Counted from the stretch's first letter, positions 18,090 to 27,300 are shown. The stretch is 64,000 bases of DNA from Pedobacter namyangjuensis (GCF_003313325.1 NZ_QMHQ01000002.1:496001-560000), one strand, 5' to 3'. The notes: a model not told the origin generated them from the letters alone. A program made the numbers and translations.

Positions 18090-18959
18090 ATGGATTTACG
18101 ATCGATAAAATATTTTATAGCGCTAGCAAACGAACTACACTATTGGAACACGGCTGCTAAAATGAATATAACACAATCTGCACTTAGCAGGCAAATACAA
18201 TCGTTAGAGAGCGAGTTAAATGTTGTTTTATTTGACCGAAACAAAAGGAATGTAAAGCTAACTCCGGCAGGAAGTTTTTTAAAACAAAAATGGGAAGTAG
18301 AATTAAATGAACTTGATTTTATACACAACTTTGCTAGGCAGATTCATTTAGGTGAACGTGGCACCATTAAAATTGCCCATCCAGATTCAATTTCGGCTTC
18401 GATAATGCCAGATCTTTTAGCTACAATTTCAAGCGAGTTTCCGAAACTACAAATTGAGTTGGTACAGGTTCTTTATGAAAATCAGCAAGCGTTTCTTAGC
18501 AATTATAAAATTGATTTAGCTATTACTAGAGATACCAATAATACTTCAGGAATAAAATCGACCAAAATTTACACAGATAATTTAGCGTTGGTAGTGCCAG
18601 AAGACCATCCTTACAAAACTATTAAAGATGTATCGACATTGTCTTTGGCTGAACAACGTTTTATCCTACCAACTATTGACGAAGGAAGTAGTTACGGTTT
18701 AATTATTCAAAACTTTTTTAAATCATTCGATGTAGTTCCTGAGGTTTATTTACAATCAGAATTTGGCTCTACTATTATTGCATTAGTAAAAAAACATTTG
18801 GGTATTGCAATATTACCAGATTCTTATTTGCACCATGAAAGTACAGGTCTAAGGTTTATAAAACTCCCTTTCGAAACAGATTTATATATCAATTGGAGAG
18901 CAGATGACCACAACCCCGTACTTAGCAATGTATTAAATTTGATTCTGAAAAAATTATAA
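18090..18959 (+). CDS. LysR family transcriptional regulator
   Basis: The 289-residue protein has an N-terminal winged helix-turn-helix (residues 1-60, with WNTAAKMNITQSALSRQIQSLESELNVVLFDR) and a C-terminal effector-binding domain of the periplasmic-binding type from about residue 90. Upstream a near-match -7 box (TATTTTGC) lies close to the ATG. LysR regulators commonly act on a divergent neighbour, here GNAT and EamA. Confidence 0.93.
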   Translation: MDLRSIKYFIALANELHYWNTAAKMNITQSALSRQIQSLESELNVVLFDRNKRNVKLTPAGSFLKQKWEVELNELDFIHNFARQIHLGERGTIKIAHPDSISASIMPDLLATISSEFPKLQIELVQVLYENQQAFLSNYKIDLAITRDTNNTSGIKSTKIYTDNLALVVPEDHPYKTIKDVSTLSLAEQRFILPTIDEGSSYGLIIQNFFKSFDVVPEVYLQSEFGSTIIALVKKHLGIAILPDSYLHHESTGLRFIKLPFETDLYINWRADDHNPVLSNVLNLILKKL

Positions 18960-18968
18960 AAAAACAAT

Positions 18969-19000
18969 AAAGCCTCTTCTACAAATGTAAAAGAGGCTTT
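18969..19000. terminator. Bidirectional terminator between LysR gene and tRNA-Pro
   Basis: The hairpin AAAGCCTCTT / AAGAGGCTTT with a 12-nt loop stands between two convergent transcripts, with A/T stretches on both sides. Confidence 0.8.
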
Positions 19001-19007
19001 ATATTAG

Positions 19008-19081
19008 TCGGGATGGCAGGATTCGAACCTACGACCTCCACATCCCAAATGTGGCGCGATACCGGGCTACGCTACATCCCG
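19008..19081 (-). tRNA. tRNA-Pro (anticodon TGG)
   Basis: The 74-nt cloverleaf has acceptor CGGGATG / CATCCCG, anticodon stem-loop CCACATTTGGGATGTGG with TGG in the loop, and T arm GTAGGTTCGAATCCTGC. CCA is not encoded. Confidence 0.97.
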
Positions 19082-19118
19082 AACTTTGGTATCACCTTTA
19101 CCCCTTTAACAGGGAGTG

Positions 19119-19126
19119 CAAATTTA
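19119..19126 (-). promoter_or_regulatory. TAnnTTTG -7 box of the tRNA-Pro promoter
   Basis: TAAATTTG on the minus strand is a perfect consensus match 38 nt upstream of the tRNA 5' end. A second match, TATCTTTG, lies about 205 nt upstream of the gene and is less likely to be used. Confidence 0.65.
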
Positions 19127-19429
19127 ATGTTTTTCTATCAAAAACCTAAATTAATTGCAAAATATTTCAATTTAAGCTAGAAAAGAATTAACACCAATCT
19201 TATCTAATTAAATACTAAGTGCTTAGCTAAAAAATAATTTCAAATTTTATTCTGATTTATTTCTAACAACAGCTTTTCAGTGGCGCAAAGATAAAAAAAA
19301 TATCATTTAAACAATTCTAAGTCGGCAATTTGATTTTATTTTTACCACATTATTAGTTAGCTAGCTGTTTATCAAATTATTAATTTTGATAGAAACTTAA
19401 ACATGATGCCATTTTCGATACTACACCAC
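19127..19429. other. AT-rich intergenic stretch without a recognisable gene
   Basis: Between the tRNA-Pro promoter and the end of the YdeI-like gene there are about 300 bp of AT-rich DNA. A second TATCTTTG box is the only signal I can name, and I see no open frame with coding character. Confidence 0.6.
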
Positions 19430-20014
19430 CTAAAACTGCTTAGGTTTTTGCCTTTTGGACGCTAATTCTACTATTTCTTCAATTCTTTTCTCTCTCGTTT
19501 CGGGACGCTTGGCCAAGGCTATCCATTGCAACATTGCTTTTCTTGTAGATTTGCTTAAAGCGTTAAAGAAAAATTCGGCTTCAGAATTTCTTTGTAGCAC
19601 ATTGAACAAATCGTCTGGAACTTTTAATTCTTCAACTTCGTTAAGGCTATCCCACGAGCCGTTTTCCTTTGACCTTTTTATTACGGCTAGACCAGCGTCT
19701 GCCATAAGGTTTTCGTTAATTAAGCGTTCTATTTTTTCTTTATTGATTTTTGACCACGTTCCTTTTGGCTTACGCTTAGTAAATAATTGCTGAAAACGTT
19801 CGTCATCCAACGACTTTCTTACACTATCTATCCAACCGAAGCATAGCGCTTCATCTACTGCATCACTCCAAGACATGGAATAATAAACACTCTTCTTTTT
19901 ATAATATATTAACCATACAGATTCTTGTAAACTATGGTTTTCTTTAAGCCATGCCCGCCATTCTCCCCTATTATTTGGACAAATTTCATCTATGCTATTT
20001 TTAGATTGACTCAT
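19430..20014 (-). CDS. YdeI/OmpD-associated family protein
   Basis: The 194-residue cytoplasmic protein has the family pattern WLKENHSLQESVWLIYYKK, then SWSDAVDEALCFGWIDS, then FTKRKPKGTWSKINKEKIERL, and a C-terminal alpha-helical bacteriocin-protection-like segment (STRKAMLQWIALAKRPETREKRIEE). Members have been linked to resistance to antimicrobial peptides, but the biochemical function is not known. It stands alone, with dispersed-repeat DNA upstream. Confidence 0.88.
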   Translation of the reverse strand: MSQSKNSIDEICPNNRGEWRAWLKENHSLQESVWLIYYKKKSVYYSMSWSDAVDEALCFGWIDSVRKSLDDERFQQLFTKRKPKGTWSKINKEKIERLINENLMADAGLAVIKRSKENGSWDSLNEVEELKVPDDLFNVLQRNSEAEFFFNALSKSTRKAMLQWIALAKRPETREKRIEEIVELASKRQKPKQF

Positions 20015-20120
20015 TTTAGTTTCTAATTTGATTCGGTATTGGCTAAGGTAGGAATTTGATGTATTTTAACTTAGGATGTATAAGTATATGATTGCAATTT
20101 ATAGCTGTACTGAATTTGCA

Positions 20121-20270
20121 TATTAAACCCGATTGCAATGAAAATACTTTTTGTTAATGTTATCTTTAGCTTGGCGAAAGATTTTTGTAGACATGTAGAT
20201 ACTTTGACCAAGCTTAGCATGAAAAGAGTGGTGGTAACATTAACAAAAATATTGTAACGGAAAGCGGGAC
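20121..20270. repeat. Dispersed hairpin repeat, family A, copy 1
   Basis: The ends carry two direct copies of a GATTGnAnnGGAAA-like motif (near 20131 and 20250, the first with a G-to-A change in GGAAA). Between them a perfect 15-bp inverted repeat (TTTTTGTTAATGTTA at 20148-20162 and its complement at 20235-20249) encloses a second stem, AGCTTGG/CCAAGCT (20168-20174 and 20208-20214). The flanks match a second copy at 43763-43853, while the hairpin contents differ. A 77-codon minus-strand frame here is explained by the repeat and not called as a gene. Confidence 0.65.
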
Positions 20271-20315
20271 TGGCCTTATTTATTGACCCGGAAGTGCTTT
20301 CCAAAAATTTACAGA

Positions 20316-21692
20316 TTACGTACGTTGCAATATTTCCCTTAATACACTGTCCAAACTATCTGCCGATGCCTTTAAACGAATGGCAATTTCGCGAACTTCG
20401 TCGTTGGCCTTTCCTTCAATTTCTATTAAAGCGGTAAGACCAATAATGCTAGATAAAGGACCTCTAACTGCATGTGCCTGAAACCACGATATTTCCTTAA
20501 GTTTTTCGTTCTGCGCTTCAATTGCTTTAAGTTGATTTACTCTATCGGAAATATCTTGTATAGAGCCAATTACCCTTTTGGGTTCACCATCTTCATTAAA
20601 TAAAACAAAAGACCGATCTAAAACACACCGATACGTCCCATCTGCATGTAAAAATCGATATTCGAGGCTAACTCTTTCCTCATGTTGCCTTGCTAGCCTA
20701 TCAAACTTATCCGAAAGCTCATCAAGATCATCGGGATGCACTTTTCCACGCCACCAATCATAATCATAATTGGTTTTACAGTATCCAAAAATTTTCTCTA
20801 TCCCTTGGTTCCATATCATCTCTCCGGTTTTAACATCCAAATCCCATACAGCATCGCTGGTAGCTTTAGACACAATGTTAAATCTTGCTATGCTCTCTTC
20901 CATCGTTTTTCTAGATTGAACCTCGATGGTACGATCGATTGCCATAACTAGTCTGGCTTTTTTTTCATCGAATGTTACGGTATTGCCTTCTACAAAAACA
21001 TCTATAATTTCTCCATTTTTCTTTTGATGTTTTACATTGCTTCTGCCAGAAGATTCTTCAGAAAAATTCGATGCCAACAATTTCCTCAGTGTTGGAATCT
21101 CGCTCAAAGGTCGAATTTGTACAATAGTCATTGCCATAAATTCCTGCCTAGTATAACCGTAATGTTTAATGGCGGCTTCGTTAACATCTAGAAATTTCAG
21201 GCTTTCCAAATCATAAACCCACTGTGGCAAGGGGCTAAAATTAAAAAGGCTACTGTACTTTTCCTTTTCCAGCTCCAAGAGCCTGGTAGATCGCTTACGC
21301 TCGGTAATATCTTTAAAATAAACGGATAAGCCTTCTCCAGATGGAAAGCAGGCTACCTCGAACCACAATTTCTTTGATGGGTAGTATTCTTCAAATCTTA
21401 CTGATACATTTTCCTTTACTGCTCGATGATACTCTTTATAGAATTTCAAAGAAATTGCATCCTGATAAATATCCCAAAGGTTTTTACCAAGAATCATTTC
21501 TCTGGGCATTTCTAGCAATACTTCGGCTTGCTTATTCCAATAAGTTACTGTCCAATCGTTGGTAACCTCAAAAAAAGCATCAGTAAAACTCTCTAAAATG
21601 TTCGAAATTCTTTGCTGGTACAGATAAAGTTGTTGCTGATAGTCCACATTGCTATCTCGACCTCCATCATTTCTTTTTCGGGACTCGTTCAT
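20316..21692 (-). CDS. PAS-domain sensor protein ending after the HisKA helices
   Basis: The 458-residue cytoplasmic protein has three PAS domains. The first (about 25-135) ends in PAC-like YFKDITERKR, the second (about 145-265) has FNFSPLPQWVYDLESLKFLDVN, and the third (about 270-395) has the PAS_3-type VHPDDLDEL and IGSIQDISDR. A HisKA-like helix pair follows, with the phospho-acceptor candidate His407 in FQAHAVRGPLSSIIGL. The protein stops about 50 residues later, so no HATPase domain is present. A kinase of this form cannot phosphorylate itself; it may be a scaffold, a phosphotransfer partner or a decayed kinase. It is monocistronic. Confidence 0.88.
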   Translation of the reverse strand: MNESRKRNDGGRDSNVDYQQQLYLYQQRISNILESFTDAFFEVTNDWTVTYWNKQAEVLLEMPREMILGKNLWDIYQDAISLKFYKEYHRAVKENVSVRFEEYYPSKKLWFEVACFPSGEGLSVYFKDITERKRSTRLLELEKEKYSSLFNFSPLPQWVYDLESLKFLDVNEAAIKHYGYTRQEFMAMTIVQIRPLSEIPTLRKLLASNFSEESSGRSNVKHQKKNGEIIDVFVEGNTVTFDEKKARLVMAIDRTIEVQSRKTMEESIARFNIVSKATSDAVWDLDVKTGEMIWNQGIEKIFGYCKTNYDYDWWRGKVHPDDLDELSDKFDRLARQHEERVSLEYRFLHADGTYRCVLDRSFVLFNEDGEPKRVIGSIQDISDRVNQLKAIEAQNEKLKEISWFQAHAVRGPLSSIIGLTALIEIEGKANDEVREIAIRLKASADSLDSVLREILQRT

Positions 21693-21831
21693 AACATTAA
21701 TACAATAGGTGGCTCAAGTTATAAAAAGATTACGTTCTTTTAACTGTAGGTAAAAATCATTTTGTTCATTTCTTGAAATTAGTGGATTTGATGAACGTGA
21801 TACAAGTTCATTTTCAAAAAATGCCAAAAGC

Positions 21832-21866
21832 AAAAAGCCCGAAATCAATTTGATTTCGGGCTTTTT
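21832..21866 (-). terminator. Terminator downstream of tRNA-Ser
   Basis: A perfect 16-bp stem (AAAAAGCCCGAAATCA and complement) with a 3-nt loop sits 7 bp beyond the tRNA 3' end and has T runs in both directions. Confidence 0.88.
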
Positions 21867-21871
21867 GCTTT

Positions 21872-21959
<88 letters not shown>

Positions 21960-21987
21960 TATTCTCGAAATCTCCGTTTCGAGGTTG

Positions 21988-21995
21988 CAAATATA
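21988..21995 (-). promoter_or_regulatory. TAnnTTTG -7 box of the tRNA-Ser promoter
   Basis: TATATTTG on the minus strand is a perfect -7 match, 29 nt from the tRNA 5' end. A TTTTG element lies 18 nt further upstream, in the place expected for the -33 box. Confidence 0.75.
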
Positions 21996-22023
21996 GTAAT
22001 TCAATCATGTTTACAAAAAAAAA

Positions 22024-24102
22024 TTACACACTTTGTAAATAATCTATTCGCACATGATAGATGCTCATTAACATCGTCTTGAAAATCAGCTTTATAGTCT
22101 CCAAATCTTTTAATGTCAAATCACAGTCATCTAACTGGTTTTGCTCCAATTTGTAATCAATTATCCTTTCTACTAGATCACTTATGCTTTGTGCATCTGG
22201 ATTTTTAAGGCTTCTCGATGCTGCTTCTACCGAATCTGCCAACATTAAAACGCCCGTTTCCTTAGAAAAAGGAATTGGCCCGGGATAGCGGAAAATGTTT
22301 TCGTCGACGAATTTTTCTGGTGAGTTTTTAAGAAAAGATTGGTAAAAATAATCAACTCGGGTATTACCATGGTGCGTCCGGATAAAATCAATTACACTTT
22401 CTGGCAACTTATGCTTTCTGGTAATCTCAATACCTTTGTGTACATGCTTAATAATAATTTGCGCACTTTGCTCGTAAGGCAATTTATCATGCGGACTTAG
22501 CGCCGTATTTTGGTTCTCGATAAAATACTGGGGATTTTCCATTTTCCCCACATCGTGATATAAAGCGCCTGCCCTAACCAGTAAAGCATTACCGCCAATT
22601 TTAAAGATGGCTGCTTCGGCAAGGTTGGCTACCTGCAACGAATGTTGAAATGTACCAGGAGCTTTAAAAGCCAGTTCTCTAAGCAACTTATTGTTAGTAT
22701 TTGTAAGCTCAATTAATGCCACATCAGACGTTATACCGAAAACGCGTTCGAAAGCATATATTAACGGGTAAGCTAGTAAAGAAAGTAAAACACTAAATAC
22801 AAAAGGTAAAAATTTTGTCCATTCTATTTGAGAGAAATCTCCTTCTCTAAGCAAAGCGATGCCAACAAACGAAACAAAGTATGCCCCTAAAATAAAAGAT
22901 GCCGAAATTAATAACTGTTCTCGTTTAACTAGATTTTTAATGCTGTAAATTGCTACCATACCTGCAGTTGTTTGATAGAAAACAAACTCGAAGCTGTTGG
23001 GCACAAAAAATCCTGCAATTAAAATTACGAGCAAATGCAAGTTCAGCGCTAAACGCGTATCAAACAAAATTCTAATAATGATAGGTACAATACAGAATGG
23101 AATAAGATAGAGACTATCGAGTTGTAATTTTATAGCCCAAGTTAGCGCCAACAACATCGAGGTTACAACCAACAAAATCAATAAAAGCTGTCGGTTGTCT
23201 GCAAAAATATCTTTTCTAAAAAGATATAAGAAAACCATTAATAGACTAATAACAAACCCAACCAAAAATACCTGACCTAAAAAAACCAGTTTATTATCGC
23301 CCACACTTTTGGTTTGCGCTTCGTACGTTTCTCTAAAAGACAATAGCTTCTGATAAACCTCATCGTCAACGTACATGCCTTTCGAAACGATAATTTCGCC
23401 TTTTTGCACCATTCCCTTTGTAGTGGAAAGACTGTTAACAGTGCTATTTTCTACAACTTTTGTTAATTCTTCATCAAAAATTAAATTAGGTTTTAAATGA
23501 CTTTCAACCAAGTCTAGAATGGTTTCTTTTACTTTTAAATCTATGGCTTTGTAATTATTCTTGAAAAAATCTAATGCGCTTTCTGCCGTAAATACATCTT
23601 GAGAATTACTTTTTTCTGAAACATTATTGCGCAAAAGAGAAAATTCGTAGTGCTTTGCATTTTTCTGATGTTTAGCTGTTAGCCCTATAATTCCACGTTT
23701 GTAAACAGTCTCCAGCATTTTTAACGCCTGATCTTTGTACTGTTGCTTCTCCCCCTCAGCTAAATCATTCGATTTCCATTTAACATCAAACTCGTTGTTA
23801 AATCCTTCGGTTTGTGCGGTTAAAACATCATCTTCAAACTTATAAATTGGCAATACATTATTTAAGGCATCTTTTTTATCAGTTGCCAGTTGCGGATTAG
23901 TTTTTAAAATTGCGTAACTAAAGGGCGACACAAGATCTTTGTTTAGCCAAGTTTTTCCTTTTTCAAATTCGTATCTAAATCGAGGTTGCTTAGGCAGGTA
24001 AAGTGTAATCACGAGAACGCAAAGCACCATCATTACATATTTAATGTTAGATGAGTATTTGCGGTAGAGAACTTTATGGGAATTCTTATTGATTTTAGCC
24101 AA
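22024..24102 (-). CDS. 7TM-HD family phosphohydrolase (PgpH-like c-di-AMP phosphodiesterase)
   Basis: The 692-residue inner-membrane protein starts with one membrane helix (about 20-38), a large extracytoplasmic 7TMR-HDED domain (about 45-270), seven membrane helices (about 275-460) and a cytoplasmic HD domain. The HD domain has the pattern H-HD-H-H-D: GTFQHSLQVANLAEAA, ALYHDVGKMENPQYF, IIIKHVHKGIEI and RTHHGNTRVDYFY. Family members of this architecture hydrolyse cyclic di-AMP. Because c-di-AMP regulates potassium uptake in many bacteria, a link to the Kdp operon of this window is conceivable but only an inference. Confidence 0.92.
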   Translation of the reverse strand: MAKINKNSHKVLYRKYSSNIKYVMMVLCVLVITLYLPKQPRFRYEFEKGKTWLNKDLVSPFSYAILKTNPQLATDKKDALNNVLPIYKFEDDVLTAQTEGFNNEFDVKWKSNDLAEGEKQQYKDQALKMLETVYKRGIIGLTAKHQKNAKHYEFSLLRNNVSEKSNSQDVFTAESALDFFKNNYKAIDLKVKETILDLVESHLKPNLIFDEELTKVVENSTVNSLSTTKGMVQKGEIIVSKGMYVDDEVYQKLLSFRETYEAQTKSVGDNKLVFLGQVFLVGFVISLLMVFLYLFRKDIFADNRQLLLILLVVTSMLLALTWAIKLQLDSLYLIPFCIVPIIIRILFDTRLALNLHLLVILIAGFFVPNSFEFVFYQTTAGMVAIYSIKNLVKREQLLISASFILGAYFVSFVGIALLREGDFSQIEWTKFLPFVFSVLLSLLAYPLIYAFERVFGITSDVALIELTNTNNKLLRELAFKAPGTFQHSLQVANLAEAAIFKIGGNALLVRAGALYHDVGKMENPQYFIENQNTALSPHDKLPYEQSAQIIIKHVHKGIEITRKHKLPESVIDFIRTHHGNTRVDYFYQSFLKNSPEKFVDENIFRYPGPIPFSKETGVLMLADSVEAASRSLKNPDAQSISDLVERIIDYKLEQNQLDDCDLTLKDLETIKLIFKTMLMSIYHVRIDYLQSV

Positions 24103-24321
24103 AACTTAAAAAGTTGATATATTCAAAATTACTATTATTTTATCAATAGCCTATTAAACAGCAAAAATTTGCGACAATAATAGATATGCGTTTAACGGTG
24201 ATTAAACATTTAAAAACCTCTTTCTACAGAAAACATCAACTTTCGAAATACTTTTTATCGCAAAAACATTTGCTTTTCTAAAAATTATTTTGTCTTTTTA
24301 TGATATCAAATTAATATCATT

Positions 24322-25179
24322 ATGTATACAGAAAAAATTATCAAACCACCTTCAGGTTATTTAACCTTATTTTTATTCTTACTGCTTTTAGTTGGCGGTA
24401 TTTGCGCATTAGTTGCCGAGTATTTTTTACTGGGAGCCATAACTCTTTTGCTAAACTTTGTTTTGGTTTTACCAGGATTAATTATCGTTAACCCTAACGA
24501 ATCCAAGGTCTTAACACTGTTTGGAAAATATGTTGGCACCGTAAAAGCCGATGGTTTTTTCTGGGTTAACCCTTTAACTGTAAAAAGAAAACTCTCATTA
24601 AGAGCACGTAATTTAAACGGCCAACAGCTTAAGGTTAACGATAAAATGGGTAACCCAATAGAAATTGCAGCCGTAATTGTTTGGCAGGTAAACGAAACCG
24701 CTAAAGCAACGTTTGCGGTTGAAAACTATTTGCAATATGTAAACATACAGAGCGAAGCAGCAGTTAGGCATTTGGCAAACACATTCGCTTATGACCATAT
24801 GGACGATGAAAGTACCGAAATTACTTTAAAAGATGGTGCAGACAAAGTTAGCGTCCTTTTAGAGCAAGAACTAAATGAGCGTTTGTCTAGAGCCGGTATT
24901 GAAGTTTCAGAGGCTAGAATTTCTCACCTAGCTTATGCGCAAGAAATTGCAAGTGCAATGCTACAACGTCAGCAAGCTACAGCTGTTATCGCAGCTCGTA
25001 AACTTATTGTAGAAGGCGCTGTTGGCATGGTAGAAATGGCTTTAGAAAGACTATCTGAAAAAAACATTGTTGAGCTTGACGAAGAAAGAAAAGCTGCCAT
25101 GGTTAGTAATTTATTAGTGGTTTTATGTGGCGATAGAAACGTACAACCAGTTGTTAATACAGGCACATTGTATAATTAA
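24322..25179 (+). CDS. SPFH/band-7 domain membrane protein
   Basis: The 285-residue protein has two adjacent membrane helices (about 13-35 and 38-55) and then an SPFH domain. The domain starts [33 protein letters not shown] and goes on to [19 protein letters not shown] and [14 protein letters not shown]-terminal alanine/glutamate-rich coiled coil follows, around [33 protein letters not shown] proteins form large membrane microdomain cages. Its stop codon overlaps the next start (TAATG), and a ribbon-helix-helix gene follows, so the three form one operon. Confidence 0.93.
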   Translation: MYTEKIIKPPSGYLTLFLFLLLLVGGICALVAEYFLLGAITLLLNFVLVLPGLIIVNPNESKVLTLFGKYVGTVKADGFFWVNPLTVKRKLSLRARNLNGQQLKVNDKMGNPIEIAAVIVWQVNETAKATFAVENYLQYVNIQSEAAVRHLANTFAYDHMDDESTEITLKDGADKVSVLLEQELNERLSRAGIEVSEARISHLAYAQEIASAMLQRQQATAVIAARKLIVEGAVGMVEMALERLSEKNIVELDEERKAAMVSNLLVVLCGDRNVQPVVNTGTLYN

Positions 25180-25712
25180 TGATATTTAAAGAAGAACAGA
25201 AACTAAATCTTTGGTGGCTCTATATCCTTTTTGGTATAGAAGCCATCATTATTTTAAGTATAACTTTTCTTGCAAAGGGCGGTATGTCATGGCAACAACT
25301 AAAGGAAATTTATTTTGTCCCTATATTGGGCGTATTACTCCCCTTCATCATTATATATATTGTTCAGCAAAACCGATTCTGCCTAGAAATTAGCAAGGAA
25401 GGTGTAAGTTATAGATTTTGGCCATTTGCCAGAAAGACAAAGCATATTCCATTTACAAGTATTGATGCAATGTATATTAGAAAATACGATGCGCTTGCCG
25501 AATATGGAGGCTGGGGAACTAGACATCGCCTTTGGTTTAAATTAAAGGATAAAGCTTTTATTTTTAACGACAAAAACAAAGGATTGCAATTAGAATTAAA
25601 AGGCGGAAAAAAATTACTTTTCAGCATAGCAGACATAGATTCTCTCAACCTATTTCTTATTAATTTAAAAACAACACAACACATAGGAGCCATAGAAACA
25701 GATGTCAGATAA
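25179..25712 (+). CDS. Two-helix membrane protein with PH-like domain, unrecognised
   Basis: The 177-residue protein has two membrane helices (about 11-29 and 40-60) followed by a soluble beta-rich domain (about 65-165, FCLEISKEGVSYRFWPFARKTKHIPFTSIDAMYIRKYD...) with the look of a bacterial PH domain. I do not recognise a named family. It overlaps the SPFH gene by 1 bp and the next small gene by 11 bp, which indicates translational coupling and a common task at the membrane. Confidence 0.82.
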   Translation: MIFKEEQKLNLWWLYILFGIEAIIILSITFLAKGGMSWQQLKEIYFVPILGVLLPFIIIYIVQQNRFCLEISKEGVSYRFWPFARKTKHIPFTSIDAMYIRKYDALAEYGGWGTRHRLWFKLKDKAFIFNDKNKGLQLELKGGKKLLFSIADIDSLNLFLINLKTTQHIGAIETDVR

Positions 25713-25878
25713 AGATAAAAAAGCTTTCGTGTTAAGAATTAACCAAGATCTATTGAAAGAGATAGAACATTGGGCAAGCGCCGAATTTAGAAGCACTAAC
25801 GGGCAAATTGAGTATTTGCTAAACGAGGCCATAAAAGCCAAAAGCAGAAGTAAAGCCAGAAAAAAAACTGAGGAATAA
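25702..25878 (+). CDS. Arc-like ribbon-helix-helix protein, 58 residues
   Basis: The small frame starts inside the end of the previous gene. It reads KKAFVLRINQDLLKEIEHWASAEFRSTNGQIEYLLNEAI with a lysine/arginine-rich tail. The strand (FVLRI), two helices and the 'NGQIEYLLNEAI' end are those of Arc/MetJ-type ribbon-helix-helix proteins, which bind DNA as dimers. Proteins of this kind often lie beside SPFH genes. It may repress the operon or link the membrane scaffold to DNA; neither is shown here. Confidence 0.85.
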   Translation: MSDKDKKAFVLRINQDLLKEIEHWASAEFRSTNGQIEYLLNEAIKAKSRSKARKKTEE

Positions 25879-25943
25879 CTTACTCCGTCCCAAATCTTAT
25901 TTTTTTCTTTTCGAAAAACAAGGTCAGCAACCATTTGGCAAAT

Positions 25944-26000
25944 GCTGCCCCGCCCTTTGCTAATCCCGAAGAAAACGGGAACGCTGTCGGTCGGGTTTAG
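25944..26000. repeat. Dispersed inverted-repeat element, family B, copy 1
   Basis: The segment has the pattern CCCCGCC...TAATCCCGAAG...CGGGAACGCTGTCGGTCGGGTTTA, with a nested hairpin (ATCCCG/CGGGA). A related, degenerate copy is at 43645-43717. It fills the space between the ribbon-helix-helix gene and the thiolase gene. Confidence 0.45.
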
Positions 26001-26099
26001 GTTACAAAGCCACAGCTACAAGTCATAAATCAACTTTTGTGCTTTAAATAAGCTTCAATTTTATAACTTGCGGCAACCAAATATCAAAAATAATATATC

Positions 26100-27278
26100 A
26101 TGAAAGAAGTAGTAATTGTTGCCGCAGTAAGAACCCCCATCGGAAGTTTCGGTGGATCATTAGCCTCATTTTCGGCTACTCAATTAGGTGGTTTTGCCAT
26201 TAAAGCTGCAGTACAAAAAGCTGGTTTAAAGCCAGAACATATTCAAGAAGTTTACATGGGCAACGTGCTTTCGGCCAACTTAGGCCAAGCACCAGCTACG
26301 CAAGCTGCAAAATTTGCAGGGTTGCCAGACTTGCCATCTACCACCATCAATAAAGTATGTGCCTCTGGCACAAAAGCAATTATGCTAGCAGCACAAAGTA
26401 TCGCCCTTGGCCAAAACGAAATTGTAGTTGCCGGTGGCATGGAAAGCATGAGCAATGTTCCCTATTATTTAGATAAAGCTCGTAACGGCTACCGTTTGGG
26501 CCACGGCCAAATTACCGATGGTTTAGTAAAAGATGGTTTATGGGATGTTTACAACGATTACCACATGGGCTCTGCAGCCGAATTGTGCGCAAGCGAATGT
26601 AACATTAGTAGAGAAGAACAAGATAATTTTGCAATTAGCTCGTATAAAAGAGCGCAATCGGCGCAAGCAGATGGCAAGTTCGATGATGAAATAATTGCGG
26701 TTGAAATTAAGGACAGAAAGGGCGAAATCACACTCTTTGAAAAGGATGAAGAACCAAACGCTGTGAAATTTGATAAAATACCTGGATTAAAACCAGTATT
26801 TAAAAAAGACGGAACAGTAACCGCGGCAAATGCATCAACCTTAAATGATGGCGCAGCAGCTTTGGTATTAATGAGTGCAGAAAAAGCTGCAGAGTTAGGT
26901 TTAAAACCATTGGCTAAAATTCTGGCTTACGCTGATGCACAACAAGCGCCAGAATGGTTTACCACTGCTCCTTCAAAAGCAATTCCCTTAGCCTTAAGTA
27001 GAGCTGGTTTAACAACAGCAGACGTAGATTACTTCGAGATCAACGAAGCCTTTTCGGTAGTTTCTTTAGCCAACAACAAAGAACTAGGCTTACAAGAAGA
27101 TAAGGTTAATGTTAATGGTGGTGCTGTGGCAATTGGTCACCCACTTGGTGCTTCTGGCGCTCGTATAGTGGTTACCTTACTTTCTGTTTTAGCACAAAAC
27201 AACGGCAAAATTGGTGTAGCAGGAATTTGCAACGGTGGTGGAGGTGCCAGTGCAATAGTTATCGAAAACCTACGTTAA
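26100..27278 (+). CDS. Acetyl-CoA C-acyltransferase (thiolase)
   Basis: The 392-residue cytosolic enzyme has all thiolase landmarks: the nucleophile in NKVCASGTKAIMLA (Cys near residue 88), NEAFSVVSLA with the conserved Asn-Glu, GGAVAIGHPLGASGAR with the active-site His, and CNGGGGASA with the second Cys. It joins two acetyl-CoA to acetoacetyl-CoA or splits 3-ketoacyl-CoA. A 3-hydroxybutyryl-CoA dehydrogenase for the next step is encoded at 42.7 kb, not adjacent. Confidence 0.96.
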   Translation: MKEVVIVAAVRTPIGSFGGSLASFSATQLGGFAIKAAVQKAGLKPEHIQEVYMGNVLSANLGQAPATQAAKFAGLPDLPSTTINKVCASGTKAIMLAAQSIALGQNEIVVAGGMESMSNVPYYLDKARNGYRLGHGQITDGLVKDGLWDVYNDYHMGSAAELCASECNISREEQDNFAISSYKRAQSAQADGKFDDEIIAVEIKDRKGEITLFEKDEEPNAVKFDKIPGLKPVFKKDGTVTAANASTLNDGAAALVLMSAEKAAELGLKPLAKILAYADAQQAPEWFTTAPSKAIPLALSRAGLTTADVDYFEINEAFSVVSLANNKELGLQEDKVNVNGGAVAIGHPLGASGARIVVTLLSVLAQNNGKIGVAGICNGGGGASAIVIENLR

Positions 27279-27300
27279 TAAGAAAAATCAAAATAAATAA

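Noticed and set aside
20071..20304. 77-codon frame on the minus strand
   Set aside because: It overlaps the hairpin repeat of family A, has no recognisable protein features and lies in DNA explained by inverted repeats.
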